A DNA stretch of 35,153 nt from Spirochaetota bacterium (GTDB lineage Bacteria; Spirochaetota; Spirochaetia; B11-G9): assembly GCA_024280415.1 (NCBI GenBank), contig JAJRQE010000060.1, forward strand, positions 1 through 35,153. Reading direction: 5' to 3'. The stretch's first letter is position 1. Every line of letters starts with the position of its first letter. The notes under the pieces were generated by a model. The model was not told the DNA's origin, did not search any database, and saw only the letters and a list, made by a program, of their open reading frames with translations. Shown one piece after another: positions 9,595 through 19,230 of this stretch. The position numbers were made by a program, and so were the translations under genes.

Positions 9595-9820
9595 ATAGGT
9601 AGTTTTTTGCACTGTATCGCTTTTTGAACTTTGAAATAGCCCCTCTCTAAAATAAATAATTCAAGGCCTCAAAACTTGACAAAAAGATGCTCCTAATTTA
9701 GACTTTACCCGATCGGATCCATGAAGGTTCCCTTTTTTATTGAATACTAAATAATCGATAAACTGCTTCTTCTTTATCATGAAGATAAAGGAGGAAATGT
9801 ATTAAAAGAGGAGAAGCGTC

Positions 9821-10519
9821 ATGCATATGATCGATGCACTAATATCACCTGAGGTTGGAGGAACCCTGGCGGCGGCGGCGGCGGCAGTCGGCGGATACTC
9901 CATAAAAAAAATAAGTACCAGATCAGAAGAACATAAAAGTTTTATACCTCTCATTGGAATTTCTGCAGCCTTTGTTTTTGCTGCTCAGATGATAAACTTC
10001 ACCATACCCGGAACCGGCTCCAGCGGACATATAGGAGGAGGATTGCTCCTTGCAATTCTATTAGGCCCTCATGCAGCATTTTTAGCTCTATCCGTAATAC
10101 TGATTATTCAGTCACTGTTCTTTGCAGATGGCGGTATTCTTGCCCTGGGAGCCAATATTATAAATATGGGATTCTTTACCTGTTTTATAGCTTATCCGTT
10201 TATTTACAAACCCATTTCAACCCGATTTAAATCTGGTACTGTTATTTTTGGAGCAACCATAGCTGCAGCTGTAATTGGCCTGCAGCTGGGTGCTTTCAGT
10301 GTAGTTCTGGAAACACTGATTTCGGGTAAAACAGAACTTCCCTTTAAGACCTTTTTATTCCTCATGCAACCCATTCATCTGGCTATAGGTATAGTGGAAG
10401 GATTTGCCACAGCAGCATTAATTCTATATGTCCGAAAGAATGCACCTGAAATTCTGATCGGGGATATGCAAAAGAAAACTTCGGGACTAAAAAAATTATT
10501 CCGGTTATTGCAGTACTGA
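9821..10519 (+). CDS. cbiM: ECF transporter substrate-specific component CbiM-like (cobalt/nickel); frame breaks at an A7 tract near the C-terminus
   Basis: Starts with Met-His (MHMIDALISPEVGG), characteristic of CbiM/NikM; polytopic; followed by CbiQ and CbiO. Confidence 0.9.
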   Translation: MHMIDALISPEVGGTLAAAAAAVGGYSIKKISTRSEEHKSFIPLIGISAAFVFAAQMINFTIPGTGSSGHIGGGLLLAILLGPHAAFLALSVILIIQSLFFADGGILALGANIINMGFFTCFIAYPFIYKPISTRFKSGTVIFGATIAAAVIGLQLGAFSVVLETLISGKTELPFKTFLFLMQPIHLAIGIVEGFATAALILYVRKNAPEILIGDMQKKTSGLKKLFRLLQY

Positions 10520-10845
10520 CTCTGCTTTTCGGAGGTTTTTTCTCATGGTTCGCTTCCGGTTATCCGGATGGTCTTGAATGGTCTCTTGAAAAAACCACAG
10601 GCAATGCAAAAGGATCTGAAGTTCCCTCCGGAGGAATTCATGAGATGCTGCAATCTTTTCAGAGATCAACAGCCTTTCTACCTGAATATGGATTTAAGGA
10701 TTCGGATAGTTTGGGTGAATCGGCATCTGTACTGGCAGGTACAACCATTTCCGGTCTTACAGGAAGTCTGCTAACCTTACTGATTATCAGTACAGTTATC
10801 ATACTGATAATTATTTATAAACACTGGAGAAAACGGCAGACATAG
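10496..10845 (+). CDS. CbiN-like C-terminal domain, in -1 frame relative to cbiM and without its own upstream start codon
   Basis: Frame 1 reads IIPVIAVLTLLFGGFFSWFASGYPDGLEWSLEKT...YKHWRKRQT*; 'PDGLEWS' is the CbiN/NikN signature. Confidence 0.85.
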
Positions 10846-11648
10846 TGAGAAATCCCAGAGGTGCAATACGACAAATAGAATTGCTCTCTTTAAAAAATAC
10901 ATTCGTCCACCGGATAAAACCTCTTCAGCAGTTTATTGTAACCCTGGTTTTTATACTTATAATAACCTCCTTTGATCAGTATTCGGTCTCGCAGATGCTG
11001 CCAATGCTTCTGTACCCTGCAGTTATTATTGTATTGGGAGAAATTCCTTTAAGGTTTATTATTAGAACAATTTTACCAGTAATACCCCTAATTATTTTGT
11101 TTGCAATAGCTAATGCTTTTTTTGATAAATCGGAATGGGTCTTGCTTTCTGGTGTTACTATCAGTGCCGGATGGATTTCAGCTCTGGCTCTGGTGTTGCG
11201 GAGTCTTATGACCATGACAGCTATTCTTTCATTTATAGCAACGGCAGGTATGAATGGCCTGTTTTCAGCATTGGAAAAGCTTAAGATTCCGGATTTTTTT
11301 ATAACTCTCCTCGCTTTTACATTTCGCTATATTCACTTACTGATGGAAGAAGCCGGACACATAATAAGAGCCTACAGACTGCGTTCACCTGGACAAGAGG
11401 GGATTTCATTTCAGAACTGGGGACCGTTGGCAGGACAGTGGTTTATCAGATCTTACAGGAGGGCAGAAAGAATACACTCTGCAATGTTATGCAGAGGACT
11501 TTCTGAAAAAATACACCAGAACTATCATGACAGGGCAAAACTTGTAGATCTAACCTGGATATTTTTCTGGTGCGGTTATTTTATATTGTGCCGCCTTTTC
11601 CCAATTCCTCTATTATTAAGCAAAGTAACAATAGGAACGGGCATATGA
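10845..11648 (+). CDS. cbiQ: ECF transporter transmembrane component CbiQ
   Basis: 'RYIHLLMEEAGHIIRAYRLR' and 'RSYRRAERIHSAMLCRGLSEK' T-component motifs; GTG start overlapping the TAG of the preceding frame. Confidence 0.93.
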   Translation: MRNPRGAIRQIELLSLKNTFVHRIKPLQQFIVTLVFILIITSFDQYSVSQMLPMLLYPAVIIVLGEIPLRFIIRTILPVIPLIILFAIANAFFDKSEWVLLSGVTISAGWISALALVLRSLMTMTAILSFIATAGMNGLFSALEKLKIPDFFITLLAFTFRYIHLLMEEAGHIIRAYRLRSPGQEGISFQNWGPLAGQWFIRSYRRAERIHSAMLCRGLSEKIHQNYHDRAKLVDLTWIFFWCGYFILCRLFPIPLLLSKVTIGTGI

Positions 11649-12409
11649 TACCCCCCATAATCAATGTAAAGGATATCGGGTATATTTACCCGGATGGGAA
11701 TGAAGCCCTCAATAAAGTTAGTTTCAATGTAAGTAGAAATGAAGCTTTTGGAATAATAGGACCTAATGGAGCAGGTAAGTCAACACTTCTTCAACTTCTG
11801 ATTGGGATCCTGATTCCCAGGAGTGGAGAAATAAAAATAGAAGGAATGCCAGTCGATAAAAAAAATCTGGCTCTCATACGAAAAAAAACAGGCCTGCTAT
11901 TTCACAATCCCGATGATCAGCTTTTCTGCCCTACGGTCAGGGATGACATTGCCTTTGGCCCTAGAAACATGGGGCTTAACAACGACGAAATTGAAATCTG
12001 TGTCAGTCAGGCAATGGAAGCCTCGGGAACAGGACATCTGTCACATAGACCCCCCTACACACTCTCAGGTGGAGAAAAAAAAGCAGTAGCTCTGGCGTGC
12101 ATACTTAGTATGCAGCCTGAAATTTTACTTATGGATGAGACAAGTGCAAATCTTGATCCCGGATCCAGAAGACAACTCATTACCGTTATTAATACACTGT
12201 CCCAAACAAAAATTATTGTCTCACATGATCTGGATTTTATCTGGGAAACCTGTAGTAGGGTTATGATCCTTAACAAGGGCAGCATCACTGCAGCAGGAGA
12301 AACCGGACTGATTCTTTCGGATAGATTTCTCCTTGAACATAACAATCTGGAACTGCCACTAAGGCTGCAGGGATGTCCTGTTTGTGGGAGTTATACCGTT
12401 AGAGGTTAA
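11645..12409 (+). CDS. cbiO: ECF transporter ATPase CbiO
   Basis: Walker A GPNGAGKST, 'YTLSGGEKKAVALA' signature, Walker B 'EILLMDETSANLD'; ATGA overlap with cbiQ. Confidence 0.95.
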   Translation: MIPPIINVKDIGYIYPDGNEALNKVSFNVSRNEAFGIIGPNGAGKSTLLQLLIGILIPRSGEIKIEGMPVDKKNLALIRKKTGLLFHNPDDQLFCPTVRDDIAFGPRNMGLNNDEIEICVSQAMEASGTGHLSHRPPYTLSGGEKKAVALACILSMQPEILLMDETSANLDPGSRRQLITVINTLSQTKIIVSHDLDFIWETCSRVMILNKGSITAAGETGLILSDRFLLEHNNLELPLRLQGCPVCGSYTVRG

Positions 12410-12419
12410 AACAAAGGAT

Positions 12420-14132
12420 TCATACAGGGAATCGAATTGTAAAGGAACTTTCCGGAGATATTTTAATAATCAACTCACCCTCAAGCTGATTAACCAGAGA
12501 TTCTATTATTATCATCCCCAGAGAGTTGGTATTATTTTTTTCAAAGTTTTCAGGTAAACCGATTCCATTATCAGAAAAAACAATTACAATTTTCTCTATT
12601 TCCTTTTTAATGAAAACTCTTATCTCTCCTGACCGGTCATCAGGAAAGGCATGTTTCAGCGAATTAACAGCAAGTTCAGATACTATAAGCCCTATATTAA
12701 TAGTCTGTTTTGTTTTTAGAAAAAGATCTTCGATATTTAGATTAAGATTGATTTTTCCTTTTGATACTTCAAGATTCCCAAGCTCGTTCTCGAGAAGATC
12801 ACTAATATACTTTTTGATACTTATATTCTTAATATCCCTGCTTTGATACAGATGGGTATGAATGAGTGCAATTGACTCTATTTTCTGCTGAAGAGAATCA
12901 AAAAAGGTATCATAACAATGATCAGGATTTTCGCTTTGATACAACCCGATAAAACTGGATACCAGAGAAAGAGAATTTTTCACTCTGTGATGTATCTCTC
13001 GAAGCAGAAGTTCCTTATCATATAAAGTTTCTTTTGTTCTTTTTTCTGATTCTATCTGATAAAACCATAGTTTTGAAATAATTATTGACCAGAGTAATGA
13101 TGCGGCAATTGATCCCAATATCAAAAAAATCATATTCGTAAATGTAGATTTAACAAGGGTTTTAAAAATTGTTTCCGGAAGGCAAACTACAAGTTTCCAA
13201 TAGTAATCCTCTGAATTAAGGAAGGTACTGCTGCCTGCAGGGGATCCGCTTCCTGAAGATGTCCGCATATAATCTTTTAATGGATATATTGTTTTATAGA
13301 TGTAGTAGTTGCCTGTATCCTGAAAAACTCCATTTTTATCCCCATTAATATAAGCCCAGACAGAGGAATATTGCTTTTCAAACCTCACGTCTGCCATTTT
13401 ATTATACATAAATCCAAAAGTTTCATCTTTATTGGGAGAGGAGAGGTAGTAGCTGTCACTGTTTAACAGATAAAATTTTTCTTCGTTATATTTAGACAAC
13501 CGGGATGCAATATCTAATATATTTCTACCATAATAGTTTAAAAGAATAATTCCTTTTTTTATGTTTCTACTATCAAAAACCGGGATTCCCACTCTTATTA
13601 TAGGTTTTTCGGGCATCTCAACTCTACCATTTTCGACATTCAAATCCATAGGAGAAAAGAAAACTTCCCCTCTATCAAGACTAAAGGTGTCCTGAAAATA
13701 GTATCGGTTTCCTTTGAACTGCAGTTTATCTTTGGGCATTATCAAGGGATCATTATTATTATAATTTACCCTTATTATCTCCATACCGTCTTTATCTATA
13801 TAGCGTATCTGATCGTACGTTCCACGCTCAGAACAGATAAGTTTAAAAATCTGTTCCACACTCTCAAGAGAATCCTCAGAATCTGTATCTAAAAAATCAC
13901 TAAAAAGGTCAAATTCCGATAAAATAAGAAGATCCGAAACAATATTATCCAGAATAAAATCGATTTTATTATACCTTAAATCCAGCTGATCCCGGTAAGC
14001 ATTTATTATGCTCTCTTTTTGAGCAGTATACCTGTTAACCCCTACAACTATCAGCAGGAACATTATAACTAATAAGGAGACCAGTAAAACAGTAAAAAAG
14101 CAAAATGAATATTTTAAATTCCCCTGTTTCAT
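12420..14132 (-). CDS. Sensor histidine kinase, HisKA_2 type, with large extracytoplasmic (CACHE-like) sensor region
   Basis: 'LLREIHHRVKNSLSLVSSFIGLYQ' (HisKA_2) and HATPase 'DNGIGLP'; N-terminal TM plus about 300 aa extracytoplasmic region plus TM. Confidence 0.92.
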   Translation of the reverse strand: MKQGNLKYSFCFFTVLLVSLLVIMFLLIVVGVNRYTAQKESIINAYRDQLDLRYNKIDFILDNIVSDLLILSEFDLFSDFLDTDSEDSLESVEQIFKLICSERGTYDQIRYIDKDGMEIIRVNYNNNDPLIMPKDKLQFKGNRYYFQDTFSLDRGEVFFSPMDLNVENGRVEMPEKPIIRVGIPVFDSRNIKKGIILLNYYGRNILDIASRLSKYNEEKFYLLNSDSYYLSSPNKDETFGFMYNKMADVRFEKQYSSVWAYINGDKNGVFQDTGNYYIYKTIYPLKDYMRTSSGSGSPAGSSTFLNSEDYYWKLVVCLPETIFKTLVKSTFTNMIFLILGSIAASLLWSIIISKLWFYQIESEKRTKETLYDKELLLREIHHRVKNSLSLVSSFIGLYQSENPDHCYDTFFDSLQQKIESIALIHTHLYQSRDIKNISIKKYISDLLENELGNLEVSKGKINLNLNIEDLFLKTKQTINIGLIVSELAVNSLKHAFPDDRSGEIRVFIKKEIEKIVIVFSDNGIGLPENFEKNNTNSLGMIIIESLVNQLEGELIIKISPESSFTIRFPV

Positions 14133-14194
14133 AGATCTATTATAGAATAGAGGCTTTTACGTTGTCTATGAAATCAAACTGTTTTTAGCCATTA

Positions 14195-14779
14195 TTACAG
14201 TATCAGATCACATGCCTCCGGGGGCATCCAGTGAGCATCCTTTCCATCCCATTTAACATTACAACCAAGGGGATTGGTAACTGCAACAGAAACAGGCTTT
14301 CCGGATGTTATTTCTCCCAGAGCCCTATCCAGATCATTTACCGTAATTAGATCAGAATTCTTTGGATTATCAACTCCTCTTCCGGTATAAATTAATTTCC
14401 TCTCTTTATTAAATATATAGAAATGAGGTGTTCTTAAAGCTCCGTAAGCCCTGGCAATTTCCTGGCTCTCATCGTAAAGGTAGATCCATGGAAAATTTAA
14501 TTCCTCCATTCTCGAAACCATGTGAGGAAAATCATCGTCTGCATAAGTATTTTTACTGTTTGAATTAATACCGACAAATTTTACACCCATGGATTTATAT
14601 TTTTCTGCAGTTGCCCTTGTAACTTCATCTGAACCTATTACATAGGGACAATGGTTACATGTAAAAAACAGCACAAGAGTATCTGCTTCGTCAAAATCAT
14701 TCAGGGAATAACTTTTGCCGTCTGTAGCAGGCAGCTTAAAGTCGATTGCTTTGGAACCTATAGACATAGTAAAACTCAT
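14195..14779 (-). CDS. Thioredoxin/peroxiredoxin-like family protein
   Basis: '[22 protein letters not shown]...[14 protein letters not shown]' redoxin fold with CxxC. Confidence 0.9.
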   Translation of the reverse strand: MSFTMSIGSKAIDFKLPATDGKSYSLNDFDEADTLVLFFTCNHCPYVIGSDEVTRATAEKYKSMGVKFVGINSNSKNTYADDDFPHMVSRMEELNFPWIYLYDESQEIARAYGALRTPHFYIFNKERKLIYTGRGVDNPKNSDLITVNDLDRALGEITSGKPVSVAVTNPLGCNVKWDGKDAHWMPPEACDLIL

Positions 14780-15013
14780 AAATAATCCTCCTTACCCGAT
14801 TATATAGTAATAATTCTATTTTGTGCAAATTTTTTCCGAGAAAATGACTCTTACAGCTATAGAACTCTATATCTATCTGAGACAGTTTGGGAGTTAGAAG
14901 TTTTCCATTTAAAAGATATATTATTTTCTACAGGAAAGAACAAAGTACTGTTGAGATTATCCGTATCTTAAGTGCTTACAGAGATATAGATTCGATTTTT
15001 TAGAGGATTTAAA

Positions 15014-15127
15014 ATGAAAAAGAGATTAGTAATATTTGTTGGAATGATATTGTTAACCAGTTTAACATTTACTCTGGAAATTGACGAGAATGCGGCAAAC
15101 TTTGCAAATATGGAAAGAATATTGTAG
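15014..15127 (+). pseudogene. Short signal-peptide-like ORF (37 aa), possible fragment of a degraded exported protein
   Basis: MKKRLVIFVGMILLTSLTFTLEIDENAANFANMERIL*; a different frame continues NIVDPYTKRDQYWIIYSTTNGFNWE* up to about 15195. Confidence 0.45.
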
Positions 15128-15198
15128 ATCCCTATACAAAACGGGATCAGTACTGGATAATATACAGTACTACTAATGGGTTTAACTGGGAATAGGTA

Positions 15199-16599
15199 AT
15201 GTTTCTAAGAAAAATAAAGGATAACTTAAAAAAGATACATCTCCGGCTGGCACTAATCTTTTCTCTTATCTTCATAATATCATCGGGAATACTGTTTGCC
15301 TTCTCCTTCTTCTTTATCTACAGCTCCATGAGCGGGTCGGAGGATGAGGAAACCAAGAGAAGACTCTTAAACTACTGGGCACTTTTTCAATCTGACGGAA
15401 TAGAGCTTGTTATTCTGGAAATTGAAAAAGAATCCTTCCTGTATGGAGACAGACCTTTCTTTGCAAGAATTGCGGATCATGATAATAAAACTATTTTTCT
15501 CCGTTATCCGGAATCATGGTCCGAATACTCCATCGAATCTCTAGAAAATCTCCCTGCAAGCAAGTTTGAGGATTCTCTTATCCTTAAAACAAATAATACT
15601 GAAAAAGCATTAAAAGTTTACACAGTCCATTTATCTGAACAATATCTTATGCAGATAGGTATAAGTACTTCCAGGAGTGTTCAGTTGTTAAACCTCTACC
15701 GAAGAAACTTTATTTTTCTGCTTTTAATTTTATTACTCCTTGGGTTTGGTGCAGGGGCATTTTTCTCCGGAAGATTTCTATCTCCCTTACGGGAACTTAA
15801 CTCTGCCTTAAAAAATATTCTCTCTACAGGAGATTTTTCCAAACGAGTTCCTTCCAGAGGTGTAAGAGATGATCTTGAAATAATAATTTCTATGTTCAAT
15901 ACAATGTTAAAGCGTATTGAGACACTTATACACCAGATGAAGGGGAATCTGGATACAGTTGCACATGATCTTCGGACACCTATGACAATTTTTAGAGGGT
16001 ATGCGGAACAGGCTCTAAGCAGACCGGATGATATTCAGGCGTCAAACGAAGCTCTCTCTCTTTCTCTTGAGCAATCAGAAAAAATTCTATCCATGCTAAC
16101 TACCATAATGGATATCTCTGAAGCTGAATCGGGGACTTTGAAACTGAGGGTGGAAACTATTGAACTCCATCTGGTAATGAAAGCATTGGTTGAAATGTAT
16201 GAATTTATTAGCCAGGAGAAAAATATTAAAATTGAACTTAAAACATTCCCATGCAGGATTATTGCTGATCCAGTCAGAATTCGCCAGGCAATCAGCAATG
16301 TAATTGATAATGCAATTAAATACTCCCCTGATGAAGGACTGATTGCTATTGAAATGAACCGGAAAGAAAAACAGGTATATATAGCCATAAAAGACAATGG
16401 GCAGGGGATTCCCAAAGAGGATATGCCGTATATATGGGACAGACTCTACAGAAGTCCTAAAGTACATAATATCCCGGGGACAGGACTGGGCTTAAGTGTG
16501 GTAAGAGCAATAGTTATGGCCCATAAAGGATCATTTTCTGTGGATACTGCTCCTGACTCAGGCAGTACATTCACAATCAGTTTTCCGGAAGCTCCTTAA
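15199..16599 (+). CDS. Sensor histidine kinase with HAMP domain
   Basis: 'DTVAHDLRTPMTIFRGYAEQAL' H-box, 'NVIDNAIKYS' N-box, 'DNGQGIP', 'GTGLGLSVV'. Confidence 0.95.
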   Translation: MFLRKIKDNLKKIHLRLALIFSLIFIISSGILFAFSFFFIYSSMSGSEDEETKRRLLNYWALFQSDGIELVILEIEKESFLYGDRPFFARIADHDNKTIFLRYPESWSEYSIESLENLPASKFEDSLILKTNNTEKALKVYTVHLSEQYLMQIGISTSRSVQLLNLYRRNFIFLLLILLLLGFGAGAFFSGRFLSPLRELNSALKNILSTGDFSKRVPSRGVRDDLEIIISMFNTMLKRIETLIHQMKGNLDTVAHDLRTPMTIFRGYAEQALSRPDDIQASNEALSLSLEQSEKILSMLTTIMDISEAESGTLKLRVETIELHLVMKALVEMYEFISQEKNIKIELKTFPCRIIADPVRIRQAISNVIDNAIKYSPDEGLIAIEMNRKEKQVYIAIKDNGQGIPKEDMPYIWDRLYRSPKVHNIPGTGLGLSVVRAIVMAHKGSFSVDTAPDSGSTFTISFPEAP

Positions 16600-16684
16600 T
16601 TATTACAAAACTGTAATTTAATCGAAAGGTTACTGTAATTATAAAGATATAGAATCTATATAAATCAATTTTGGAGGAGATTCT

Positions 16685-18139
16685 ATGAAAACCAGAAAAT
16701 TTTTAGTAATTCTTTTCTCTCTAATCATAGCTACTGCAACTATACTTTCCGCAGACAATGGATACCATACCTACAGCAGATCAGAAACACCAAACAGCCT
16801 GGTTGCAATTCAATCAGCAAACAGACAAATTGCAAAGGAGGTACTTCCTGCCATTGTCTCTATTGATGTAATCAGTATTGTAGAAAGACAAACTTCAGGA
16901 AATATGTTTTCTTCCCCCTTTGATCTGTTCTTTGGCAGACCATCACCTGAGCGGGATAAAAACAATGAACCCCAGACACAGGAATTCAGATCGAAAGCAC
17001 TGGGGTCTGGTGTAATTGTTAGAAAGGTTGGTAAAACCGTCTATATTCTTACAAATAATCATGTCGTTGGAGATGCAGATGAGATTACAATTCATCTTTA
17101 CGATGAGAGAGTCTTTGATGCAGAAATTGTGGGGACAGATCCAAGAAGGGATATTGCCCTTGTTAAATTTGATACCGATGAGGATATACCTGTTGCCAGA
17201 CTGGGAAACTCTGATAATGTTCAGGTAGGAGATATTTCCTTTGCAATCGGAAATCCCCTGGGATTCAGTTCAACCTTCACCTCGGGAGTCATTAGTGCAG
17301 TTGGAAGGAATGCAGATGAGCGTCTGGGTACCAGCTTTACAGACTTTATCCAGACAGATGCAGCAATTAATCCGGGAAACTCAGGAGGAGCCCTTGTAAA
17401 TATTTACGGAGAAGTTATTGGTATCAACACATGGATTGCAAGTCAGACAGGAGGAAATATAGGTCTTGGTTTTTCTATACCAATTAACAGAGCAAAAGAG
17501 ATAATAGATGATCTTATTACCTCAGGAAAAGTAGAGTATGGATGGCTTGGGATCTCTATGGGAGATCCTTCTGATAATATAATTGACGAGATGAAGCTGA
17601 CAAACAGAACAGGAGCTTTTGTATTTAACGTCTACAAAGACTCTCCTGCAGGAAGGGGCGGAATCAAACCTGGCGACTTCATAACTTCAATAGATAATAA
17701 GAAAGTTGAAGACGGAAATAATCTCTTAAGAATTGTTGGAAACCTTAAACCAGGCAAACAATATATCTTTCGAATTGTACGGAAAGCAAAACCGGTTACC
17801 CTGAATATTGATATAACATCCCGGGGAGATGAGAACTCAATTAGAAACAATGCAAATAAACTGTGGCCCGGCTTCACTATTGTGGGTATAACCGATGAAA
17901 TACAGCAAAGGTTAAACCTTCCAAAGAATATAGGTAAAGTCATGGTTGGATCTGTAGCTCCCGGTTCTCCTGCATTCACTGCCGGCATACGAAACGGTGA
18001 TATCATCAAAGAGATCAACAAGAAGAAAATCAACAATATAATGGATTTCTATGCTGCTCTGAACAGCAGTACCAGTAATGAGATTATATTTAAGGTAAAT
18101 AAGCAGGGAACTGATGTAATACTAGGGATAGTACAATAG
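16685..18139 (+). CDS. degP: DegP/HtrA-type periplasmic serine protease with two PDZ domains
   Basis: Catalytic triad motifs 'LTNNHVVGDADE', 'RRDIALVKFD', 'NPGNSGGALVN'; two PDZ repeats; signal peptide. Confidence 0.96.
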   Translation: MKTRKFLVILFSLIIATATILSADNGYHTYSRSETPNSLVAIQSANRQIAKEVLPAIVSIDVISIVERQTSGNMFSSPFDLFFGRPSPERDKNNEPQTQEFRSKALGSGVIVRKVGKTVYILTNNHVVGDADEITIHLYDERVFDAEIVGTDPRRDIALVKFDTDEDIPVARLGNSDNVQVGDISFAIGNPLGFSSTFTSGVISAVGRNADERLGTSFTDFIQTDAAINPGNSGGALVNIYGEVIGINTWIASQTGGNIGLGFSIPINRAKEIIDDLITSGKVEYGWLGISMGDPSDNIIDEMKLTNRTGAFVFNVYKDSPAGRGGIKPGDFITSIDNKKVEDGNNLLRIVGNLKPGKQYIFRIVRKAKPVTLNIDITSRGDENSIRNNANKLWPGFTIVGITDEIQQRLNLPKNIGKVMVGSVAPGSPAFTAGIRNGDIIKEINKKKINNIMDFYAALNSSTSNEIIFKVNKQGTDVILGIVQ

Positions 18140-18184
18140 GCAAAATATTTACCATGTAACATATTTTTTTAATGTTTTTATTTT

Positions 18185-18221
18185 AACAAAACCTGCTTAG
18201 ATTGCAGGTTTTGTTATTTTT
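18185..18221 (+). terminator. Rho-independent terminator after htrA
   Basis: AACAAAACCTGC-ttagatt-GCAGGTTTTGTT followed by ATTTTTATT. Confidence 0.9.
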
Positions 18222-18285
18222 ATTGACCATTAGTACAAAATCAACTATACTTAATTTTTATTCAAACTAATAAAAGGGGAAAAAT

Positions 18286-19134
18286 GTGAAAAATTACGTA
18301 ATTCTTAGTATTTTAATTATTGGTCTTGTAGTGCTCTTTACAGGGTGCGGAGAAAAAGAACAGACTGAAAAGGTAAATGTAAGACTGGAACTTACACAGC
18401 AGTCAACACTGGATAAAATTGTTGCTTCCGGTGAACTGCGACATGGGTTTGAAGCCGGATATATGCCATTTGAAATGACTGATAAAAACGGTGCCTTCAT
18501 TGGGTTCGATATAGATATGGGAAAGAAAATGGCTGAAGCTCTGGGTGTTAAATGGGTTCCTGTTAATACTGCATGGGACGGAATTATCCCCTCTCTTATG
18601 ACTGACAAATTTGATATTATTATGAGTGGAATGACTGTTACCCAGGAAAGAAACATTAAAATTAATTTTGCTGATCCATACATCGTAATTGGTCAGGCTA
18701 TAATTGTTAACAGTAAATTAAAGGGCAAAGTTACAAGTTATAAAGATCTTAACGATTCTGCATATACAGTTGTATCCAAACTGGGAACAACAGGAGAACA
18801 GGCTGTCAAAGGAATGATTCCAAAAGCAACATACAAAGCTTTTGAAACAGAATCCGAGGGAGCAATGGAAGTTCTTTCCGGCAATGCCGATGCATTTGTA
18901 TATGACCTTCCTTTTGCTGAACTTTTCATGACCCAGCGTGGAGGCAGCGGATCGATTTTTATTCTAAATAAACCTTTTACTTATGAACCCCTCGCATGGG
19001 CAATTAATAAAGGAGATCCGGATTTCCTTAACTGGTTAAATAATTTCATGAAACAGATCAGAAATGATGGTACTTATGACGCTATTTACGATAAATGGAT
19101 CAGAAATGATGCATGGCTTAAAGAAGTAGAATAA
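18286..19134 (+). CDS. Polar amino-acid ABC transporter substrate-binding protein (probable lipoprotein)
   Basis: SBP family 3 motif 'GFDIDMGKKMAEALGVKWVPVNTAWDGIIPSLMTDKFDIIMSGMTVTQER'; GTG start; 'VLFTGCGE' lipobox-like. Confidence 0.94.
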   Translation: MKNYVILSILIIGLVVLFTGCGEKEQTEKVNVRLELTQQSTLDKIVASGELRHGFEAGYMPFEMTDKNGAFIGFDIDMGKKMAEALGVKWVPVNTAWDGIIPSLMTDKFDIIMSGMTVTQERNIKINFADPYIVIGQAIIVNSKLKGKVTSYKDLNDSAYTVVSKLGTTGEQAVKGMIPKATYKAFETESEGAMEVLSGNADAFVYDLPFAELFMTQRGGSGSIFILNKPFTYEPLAWAINKGDPDFLNWLNNFMKQIRNDGTYDAIYDKWIRNDAWLKEVE

Positions 19135-19154
19135 AAAACTTCTTCACAATTCCA

Positions 19155-19200
19155 CAGGTTCCAACCCGGTCATCATATCCTGCTGACCGGGTTGAAACTG
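19155..19200 (+). promoter_or_regulatory. Hairpin between SBP and permease genes (attenuator or mRNA-stabilising element)
   Basis: CAACCCGGTC (19162-19171) and GACCGGGTTG (19185-19194), extended outward by CAGGTT/AAACTG with a bulge. Confidence 0.8.
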
Positions 19201-19230
19201 TCAATCTATATATCCATAAGAAGATAAATA

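Noticed and set aside
9424-9612. Minus-strand 62-aa ORF
   Set aside because: Antisense to the cyclase remnant; no recognisable domain.
9613-9820. Possible cobalamin riboswitch or NikR operator upstream of cbiM
   Set aside because: Could not recognise the conserved B12-box or a GTATGA-N16-TCATAC operator; needs Infernal/Rfam to settle.
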